Of a stretch of 10,901 nucleotides of DNA, positions 6,460-10,901 are shown one piece after another. Position numbers and translations under genes: made by a program. Each line of letters begins with the position of its first letter. The first letter of the stretch is position 1. The stretch covers positions 1 to 10,901 of the forward strand of contig CALHPT010000373.1 of NCBI GenBank assembly GCA_938036405.1, in the 5' to 3' direction. A model generated the notes under the pieces. It was not told the DNA's origin. It searched no databases and saw nothing but the letters and a program-made list of their open reading frames with translations. The DNA comes from an uncultured Tannerella sp. (GTDB taxonomy: Bacteria; Bacteroidota; Bacteroidia; Bacteroidales; Tannerellaceae).

Positions 6460-6911
6460 GCGCGATGGACACACAACCTTTACCGATAGGTTTTGCCTGT
6501 GATCACGCGGGCATAGAGATTAAGCGTGCACTCATGGATCATGTCGCCACGCTGGGTTATGAGGTCCGCGACTTTGGTACGGATACGTCCGACAGTTGCG
6601 ATTATCCCGACTACGCCCACCCGCTGGCCGAGGCCGTGGAGGCGGGCGCCGTCTATCCCGGCATCGGCCTCTGCGGCTCGGGCAACGGCATCGGCATGAC
6701 GCTCAACAAGCACCAAAGCATCCGCGCAGCGCTCTGCTGGAACGACGAGACGGCGCGCCTCTCGCGTGCCCACAACGATGCAAACGTGCTCGTTCTGCCC
6801 GCGCGTTTCGTGACCGTCGAGGAGGCCGTGCGCATGGTCGACATCTTCCTCTCGACCACCTTCGACGGCGGCCGCCATCGCCGCCGCGTGGAGAAGATCC
6901 CGGTGGTGTAA
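6456..6911 (+). CDS. rpiB: Ribose 5-phosphate isomerase B
   Basis: Interconverts ribulose 5-phosphate and ribose 5-phosphate, supplying transketolase and nucleotide synthesis. The product is a cytosolic RpiB/LacAB family protein of 151 residues. It shows CDHAG (15-19), DYPDYAHP (49-56), the active-site Cys73 in LCGSGNGIG (72-80), and RAHNDANVL (104-112). The GSGNGIG loop is one residue longer than the GTGIG-type loop of well-studied enzymes but looks intact. The start codon overlaps the transketolase stop (ATGA), so translation is probably coupled. A second ATG at 6465 would remove only three residues. Some RpiB enzymes also act on allose 6-phosphate; the context here favours ribose. Confidence 0.95.
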   Translation: MSAMDTQPLPIGFACDHAGIEIKRALMDHVATLGYEVRDFGTDTSDSCDYPDYAHPLAEAVEAGAVYPGIGLCGSGNGIGMTLNKHQSIRAALCWNDETARLSRAHNDANVLVLPARFVTVEEAVRMVDIFLSTTFDGGRHRRRVEKIPVV

Positions 6912-6927
6912 TCGATAATTAAAAACT

Positions 6928-6973
6928 AAGCCAGGTACACAGTCGGGATGGTCTCTCAACTTGTATCTGGCTT
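6928..6973 (+). terminator. Hairpin after rpiB, weak terminator or attenuator
   Basis: AAGCCAGGTACA (6928-6939) pairs with TGTATCTGGCTT (6962-6973), giving 12 bp including one G-U pair, around a 22-base loop. The tail TCCCATTTTCC is only moderately T-rich. No clear -7 element was found in the gap, so the downstream gene may depend on read-through from tkt-rpiB, lowered by this structure. Confidence 0.4.
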
Positions 6974-6998
6974 TCCCATTTTCCAAAACAATACGAAC

Positions 6999-8105
6999 AT
7001 GAAAACATCATGGCTTGCGGGGCTGATCTTCCTGTCGATGCTACCGATCGGCGCCGCGGCTCAAGACAAAGGCATCGACGACTTTTCGAAGAATGAATCC
7101 ATCTGTTATTGCATGCCAAACTGGTCGACGCCAAACAACGTTGTGGGGTTTGACAACAACTGGCAACTGCTGCGCGCGATGCAAGTGCCGCGATCGAAGG
7201 AGGAATTAGACAGCCTTGGCATTCCATGCACCTACAGCCAGCTGCAACTGCTGCGCGACTGGGGGCTGATCGCGCGCAACGAGGATGATCGTTATCAGAC
7301 GGCCATCGTGTTACTCGACAGCGCCGCGACGGCTCGGCTGCGTGCGCACTCGCGGCGGCTGAGCGATGAGTTGGTCGGCGTGATCCGGCCCAGCGTGGTG
7401 GATTACGTCCGCCTCTTGGAGCGCGACGGCCTTGGCGGGCATGCCTACAGCCTGCTCTTTTCGCTCGTGACCGACGGGCTGACCTGGACGCGGCTCGAGG
7501 CAGACGGACGTGTCCGCAAGAGGGAGCTGAAGCTTGAGCATCCGATGTGGGACGGCGAGTTCTGGACGCTCTATCCGAAGCGCGACTTCTACTGCGGGAC
7601 GAATACAGATGTTTATGGCACATACATCTTCTTTTTCAATTGGTCGGAGGGAGCAATGCGAAAGATGCGCCCGTTTCTCCGCCGCATGGATTTGCTCCCA
7701 CGCATGTGTGATGATCTGTCGAAATCGGATCGGGTGAGCGATGCAGAAGTGATAGCGGGGCTGTCGCCCTTCGGTCTGGTCGACGGCAAGGGGCGCCCGA
7801 CGGTGCCCGTGATCGGGCTGGATACCACCGACGCGATCTATGCAGCGTCGTGGAAGATGGCGGGTGCGATAGCCGACTTCTTAGCGTCGCATGTGGACAC
7901 GGTGGCGCTGCGGCAGGAATTCGGTTTCGCTGACGGCTCGCAGTCGATCGTCATCCTTTATCACGAGATGCTGTGGGATGTCCTCGCGCAGCTGGAGCAG
8001 GCGGGCCTCGTCAAGCGGCCGGCCGTCTTGGCCGATCCGGAGCATGCCCGGCCGGAAGAGTTCGGGAAGGTGATCTTTCTGACAAGGAGCGCGGCGGAGA
8101 AGTGA
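6999..8105 (+). CDS. Secreted protein of unknown function
   Basis: A 368-residue protein with a clear signal peptide: Met-Lys, a hydrophobic stretch to about residue 18, then AAA before Gln22. No lipobox cysteine is present, so signal peptidase I and a periplasmic or external location are expected. The mature part has an N-terminal ICYC pair (Cys36, Cys38), and two segments look like helix-turn-helix followed by a wing: about 74-106 (YSQLQLLRDWGLI, then a beta-like RYQTAIVLLD) and about 316-361 (MLWDVLAQLEQAGLV, then KVIFLT). The middle holds a mixed region with FWTLY, CGTN and YIFFFNW. I do not recognise the family, and the winged-helix reading is inference. An upstream in-frame ATG at 6948 lies inside the hairpin and would hide the signal peptide, so 6999 is chosen. 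Codon use resembles its neighbours. Confidence 0.85.
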   Translation: MKTSWLAGLIFLSMLPIGAAAQDKGIDDFSKNESICYCMPNWSTPNNVVGFDNNWQLLRAMQVPRSKEELDSLGIPCTYSQLQLLRDWGLIARNEDDRYQTAIVLLDSAATARLRAHSRRLSDELVGVIRPSVVDYVRLLERDGLGGHAYSLLFSLVTDGLTWTRLEADGRVRKRELKLEHPMWDGEFWTLYPKRDFYCGTNTDVYGTYIFFFNWSEGAMRKMRPFLRRMDLLPRMCDDLSKSDRVSDAEVIAGLSPFGLVDGKGRPTVPVIGLDTTDAIYAASWKMAGAIADFLASHVDTVALRQEFGFADGSQSIVILYHEMLWDVLAQLEQAGLVKRPAVLADPEHARPEEFGKVIFLTRSAAEK

Positions 8106-8138
8106 GAAGCTGATCGGGCATAACGCACAGCGAAAACG

Positions 8139-8186
8139 AAAAATCCCCCGAACGTTGGGCCTTGAGCCTTCGTTCGGGGGATTTTT
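8139..8186. terminator. Perfect bidirectional terminator
   Basis: Bases 8139-8154 and 8171-8186 are exact reverse complements (16 bp), starting with AAAAA and ending with TTTTT around a GC-rich core. The 16-base loop can form a further GGC/GCC stem. The tail is T-rich on both strands. It lies between convergent genes and serves the secreted protein gene from the left and cysS-omega-amidase from the right. Confidence 0.93.
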
Positions 8187-8363
8187 ATTCGCACCTCGCT
8201 ATGCTCGAGTCTTTTGAAACGACCTCATTTCGCACGAAGATGAGTTGCGCCGACCGAACCCTGCTGGGTTTTGCACGAAACAGTTACAGTGGAGTGGGTG
8301 CAGGGACAAAAAATCTTTCGACCCTACCATAGCTGGAATATAGAGGCACACGCGCATGTGTAG

Positions 8364-9125
8364 CTACATGATTTCAAACGCATCCCCATCCTCTAAGACG
8401 GGGAACTTCCGGCGGAAGGCGGCGAGGCGCTCCAGGTCGAGCACGGCTTCGGCTGCGCTGACGTGGTGATCCTCGCATGTGGCGACGGTGCGGCCGTAGG
8501 GATCGATGACGACCGACGCGCCGCTGTACTCCGCCACCGGGTCGCGCCCCACACGGTTGACGCCGACGACGTAACACTGGTTCTCGATGGCCCGCGCACG
8601 CAGTAGCGCGCTCCAGGCCTCGATGCGGCCAACGGGCCAGCTGGCCACGTAGAGGGCCACGTCGTAGTCGCCGCGGTTACGACTCCAGACGGGGAAGCGC
8701 AGGTCGTAGCAGACTTGCAGCAGGATGCGCACGCCGCGGAAGTTGACGACCACGCGACGCGTGCCGCGTGTGTAGTGACGGTCCTCGCCGCTGTAGGTGA
8801 AGAGGTGGCGCTTGTCGTACGTCTCCACGCGGCCGTCGGGGTGGACGAAGTAGAGGCGGTTGTAGTAACGACCGCCATCTTCCACGGCCAGCGATCCGGC
8901 CACAGCCGCGCGGCATGCCGCCGCCTTACGCACCATCCAGCGGAGCGTCTCGCTGTCGGCCTTTTCGGCCACGCCTTCGGGATGCGTCGCAAAACCGGTC
9001 GTGAACATCTCCGGCAGCACGTAGAGGTCAGCGCCCGGCCGACGGTCGATGGCCGCCTCCGCCTGCTGCACGTTCTCCGCCGGATCGGCCCAGGCAATGT
9101 CTTGTTGCAGAATAACGACTCGCAT
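8364..9125 (-). CDS. Omega-amidase, YafV-type nitrilase-superfamily hydrolase
   Basis: A carbon-nitrogen hydrolase of 253 residues, closely similar in layout to E. coli YafV. That family acts as omega-amidase, hydrolysing 2-oxoglutaramate or 2-oxosuccinamate to the 2-oxo acid and ammonia. This repairs by-products of glutamine and asparagine transamination and serves methionine salvage. The catalytic triad is visible: Glu39 in LPEMF, Lys105 in YDKRHLF and Cys139 in VCYDLRFPVWSRN. The later family signatures ALYVASWP and RARAIENQ are present. A longer in-frame ORF reaches 9218 but runs into cysS and adds an unrelated tail. The ATG at 9125 starts the family's MRVVILQQD-like beginning. It lies two bases after the cysS stop codon, so the genes form an operon, though their functions have no obvious link. 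The exact substrate is inferred. Confidence 0.93.
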   Translation of the reverse strand: MRVVILQQDIAWADPAENVQQAEAAIDRRPGADLYVLPEMFTTGFATHPEGVAEKADSETLRWMVRKAAACRAAVAGSLAVEDGGRYYNRLYFVHPDGRVETYDKRHLFTYSGEDRHYTRGTRRVVVNFRGVRILLQVCYDLRFPVWSRNRGDYDVALYVASWPVGRIEAWSALLRARAIENQCYVVGVNRVGRDPVAEYSGASVVIDPYGRTVATCEDHHVSAAEAVLDLERLAAFRRKFPVLEDGDAFEIM

Positions 9126-9127
9126 GG

Positions 9128-10618
9128 CTACAGGCTCCATTCGGCGCCGTCCTTCGTGTCCTTGACCACGAACCCGAGGGCGGAGAGCTCGTTGCGGATG
9201 CGGTCGCTCGTAGCCCAATCCTTGTTTTGCTTGGCCTGCTGACGGACGGAGAGCAGCAGATCGACGGCGCGGCGATAGGCCTCGTCTTTCTCGTCAGACG
9301 GAGCGGCGCTGCGCAGACCGAGGATGTCGTCCATGAAGAGACGGAAGGCGGATTGCAGCTCCGCGAGGTCGTCCGCCGAGAGCGTCGCACGACCGTCGTG
9401 CACGGTGTTGATGGCCTTGGCGGCGTCGAAGAGGTGAGAGATGACGATGGGCGTGTTCATGTCGTCGCACATGGCCTCTTCGCAGCGCGTGCGCAGCGTG
9501 CTGACGTCGATGGTCGAGGGGCCGTCGGAGGGTGTGAGCTTGGCGAGCCGTTCGGCGGCTTCGAAGAGTCGCTCGAGGCCCTTTTCGGAGGCTTGCAAGG
9601 CCTCGTTGCTGAAGTCTACCGTGCTGCGATAGTGTGCCTGAAGGATGAAGAAGCGGATCGTCTCCGGGCGATAAGCCTGCGCCAACAGCGGATGGCTACC
9701 AGTGAAGAACTCCTCTAAGGTGATGGCGTTGCCGAGCGACTTGCCCATCTTCTGCCCGTTGTAAGTGATCATGTTGTTGTGCACCCACCAGCGTACCATC
9801 TGCTCGCCCTCGGCGGCGACGGCCTGCGCGATCTCGCACTCGTGGTGGGGGAAGATGAGGTCCATGCCGCCGCCGTGGATGTCGAAATGGTCGCCGAGGT
9901 ACTTGCGGCCCATCGCGGTGCATTCGCAGTGCCAGCCCGGGAAGCCCTCGCCCCACTGCGATGGCCAACGCATGATGTGCTCCGGTGCGGCGCGTTTCCA
10001 GAGGGCGAAGTCGACGGGGTTACGCTTCTCCGTCTGTCCGTCCAGCTCGCGGGTGGTGTTGAGCAGCTCGTCCACGTTGCGGTTGGAGAGGATGCCGTAG
10101 CGGTGATCTTGGTTGTATCGCGCCACGTCGAAGTAGACCGAGCCTTCGCTCTCGTAGGCGTAGCCGTTGGCCAGGATGCGGTTGACGAGCTCCATCTGCT
10201 CGATGATGTGTCCCGAGGCCTGCGGCTCGATGCTGGGCGGGAGCACGTTCAGCAGCTCCATTGCGCGGTGGTAGCGGCGCGTGTAGTGTTGCACGACCTC
10301 CATCGGCTCGAGTTGCTCGATGCGTGCACGCTTGGCGATCTTGTCCTCGCCCTCGTCGGCGTCGTGCTCGAGGTGGCCCACGTCGGTGATGTTGCGGACG
10401 TAGCGCACCTTGTAGCCGAGGTGGGTGAGGTAGCGGAAGAGGATGTCGAAGGTGATGGCCGACCGGGCGTGGCCGAGGTGCGGATCGCCGTAGACGGTGG
10501 GTCCGCAGACATACATGCCCACATGTGGCGCGTGGAGGGGCTCAAACTCCGCCTTCCGGCGCGTGAGGGTGTTATACAAAACGAGTTTCTGTTGTTGCTT
10601 ATCCATATTACTATCCAT
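9128..10618 (-). CDS. cysS: Cysteinyl-tRNA synthetase
   Basis: Charges tRNA-Cys with cysteine. It is a class I synthetase of 496 residues from this start. The HIGH-type signature is HLGH (47-50), after YVCGPTVYGDP. The zinc site is Cys38, Cys233 (GWHCEC), His258 and Glu262 (PHHECE). The KMSKS loop reads KMGKS (290-294), followed by LGN. The C-terminal helical and anticodon-binding region includes DDMNTP (385-390), and the end WATSDRIRNEL is typical. The open frame extends to 10729, but the promoter lies at 10645-10678, so the first ATG below it (10618) is chosen. ATG 10606 is an equally possible start four codons later. No Shine-Dalgarno is seen, as usual in this phylum. First gene of an operon with the omega-amidase. 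Confidence 0.97.
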   Translation of the reverse strand: MDSNMDKQQQKLVLYNTLTRRKAEFEPLHAPHVGMYVCGPTVYGDPHLGHARSAITFDILFRYLTHLGYKVRYVRNITDVGHLEHDADEGEDKIAKRARIEQLEPMEVVQHYTRRYHRAMELLNVLPPSIEPQASGHIIEQMELVNRILANGYAYESEGSVYFDVARYNQDHRYGILSNRNVDELLNTTRELDGQTEKRNPVDFALWKRAAPEHIMRWPSQWGEGFPGWHCECTAMGRKYLGDHFDIHGGGMDLIFPHHECEIAQAVAAEGEQMVRWWVHNNMITYNGQKMGKSLGNAITLEEFFTGSHPLLAQAYRPETIRFFILQAHYRSTVDFSNEALQASEKGLERLFEAAERLAKLTPSDGPSTIDVSTLRTRCEEAMCDDMNTPIVISHLFDAAKAINTVHDGRATLSADDLAELQSAFRLFMDDILGLRSAAPSDEKDEAYRRAVDLLLSVRQQAKQNKDWATSDRIRNELSALGFVVKDTKDGAEWSL

Positions 10619-10644
10619 TATTGATGCATTGTTCGGTGAGGCCG

Positions 10645-10678
10645 CAAAAGTAGGGAGGCGCATGCAGCACCGTGCAAA
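10645..10678 (-). promoter_or_regulatory. Promoter of cysS-omega-amidase operon
   Basis: TACTTTTG on the minus strand (10652 to 10645) matches the -7 consensus. TTTG (10678 to 10675) lies 22 bases upstream, a slightly long spacer. Transcription would start near 10638, about 20 bases before the first in-frame cysS ATG. This argues against the longer open frame that begins at 10729. Confidence 0.5.
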
Positions 10679-10715
10679 CGCCTCCCAATCTCTTTTCGGT
10701 TCCCAACGTCGGGCC

Positions 10716-10901
10716 TTACCATTCGTCACTCATCGCTGGTTCGGCGACCGTCTTAGGTAGCCTCGTCGCTTGGGCGTCGTGCTCCACTTGCGCCAGGTAT
10801 TCCTCCCACGCCAGGGCCCTATTCCTTTCTCTTTCGGGCGATCCTTCGCGCCCTAATACTTCGTCAAGCAATGCGTCGACGTCGTACTTATCCTTTTCGA
10901 T
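10716..10901 (-). CDS. Partial gene, antitoxin-like N-terminal sequence, C-terminal end
   Basis: An open frame enters from the right edge and ends at a TAA (10716-10718), giving the last 61 residues. It has no ATG before residue 57 and so is easily missed. The sequence is highly charged: IEKDKYDVDALLDEVLG, then a Pro-Glu-Arg-Glu segment, then AWEEYLAQVEHDAQ, ending in AEPAMSDEW. From memory, the YDVDALLDE...G.PERE...A...Y..Q...DA pattern resembles the N-terminal part of Bacteroidetes antitoxins that normally continue into an XRE helix-turn-helix. Here the protein stops about 20 residues later with no such domain, and neither other minus-strand frame offers it. It may therefore be a truncated antitoxin, or a different small acidic protein. 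Codon use and composition look coding; the assignment is tentative. Confidence 0.6.
   Translation of the reverse strand: MEKDKYDVDALLDEVLGREGSPERERNRALAWEEYLAQVEHDAQATRLPKTVAEPAMSDEW

Noticed and set aside
6919..7623. Minus-strand 234-codon ORF opposite the secreted protein gene
   Set aside because: The product is Arg/Ser-rich and low in complexity, while the plus-strand frame has a signal peptide and ordinary protein composition.
8187..8363. Small gene or separate terminator in the convergent gap
   Set aside because: No frame with a plausible start and length was found, and no hairpin precedes the T-run on the minus strand near 8309-8314.
9779..10624. Plus-strand 281-codon ORF opposite cysS
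   Set aside because: It lies antisense to the conserved synthetase, has the same biased composition and shows no recognisable domain.

Overview
The window looks like part of a chromosome from a GC-rich member of the Bacteroidales. Four things support this: promoter elements of the Bacteroidetes type (TAnnTTTG near -7, TTTG-like about 19 bases upstream), almost no Shine-Dalgarno sequences, a FeoA-FeoB fusion protein, and the protein sequence types. A Tannerella- or Porphyromonas-like oral or gut bacterium is possible, but the genus cannot be fixed from the sequence alone. Most genes are housekeeping genes. The less ordinary material lies between them.

Layout. Bases 1-409 hold no convincing protein gene. 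They contain three near-identical palindromes in tandem (8-98), a G-rich tract (153-185), and a minus-strand promoter (298-328) followed by an intrinsic terminator (187-235), which together could define a ~100-nt small RNA. The minus strand then carries feoAB (410-2794), an iron(II) transporter with its own promoter at 2867-2897. Bases 2795-3349 hold no gene: two related palindromes are followed by eight copies of a 42-bp hairpin-bearing repeat. Next on the minus strand is an eight-helix membrane protein of unknown function (3350-4246).

A divergent promoter region (4247-4428) separates it from a plus-strand transketolase (4429-6459), which has a strongly structured 5' leader. The transketolase overlaps rpiB (6456-6911) by four bases. 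Together they form a non-oxidative pentose phosphate unit: RpiB interconverts ribulose 5-phosphate and ribose 5-phosphate, and transketolase uses ribose 5-phosphate. After an 87-bp gap with a hairpin comes a secreted protein of unknown function (6999-8105), then a perfect 16-bp bidirectional terminator (8139-8186).

From the right, the minus strand carries cysS (cysteinyl-tRNA synthetase) and, two bases after its stop codon, an omega-amidase of the nitrilase superfamily (YafV type). They are probably one operon driven by a promoter at 10645-10678. Just upstream of that promoter is the 3' end of another minus-strand gene (10716-10901), whose sequence recalls the N-terminal part of some Bacteroidetes antitoxins but which ends before any DNA-binding domain.

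No CRISPR array, transposase, phage gene, tRNA or rRNA was seen. I found no complete new multi-gene system. The best leads are the 42-bp repeat array, the small RNA candidate with the adjacent tandem palindromes, the transketolase leader, and the secreted protein with winged-helix-like segments.
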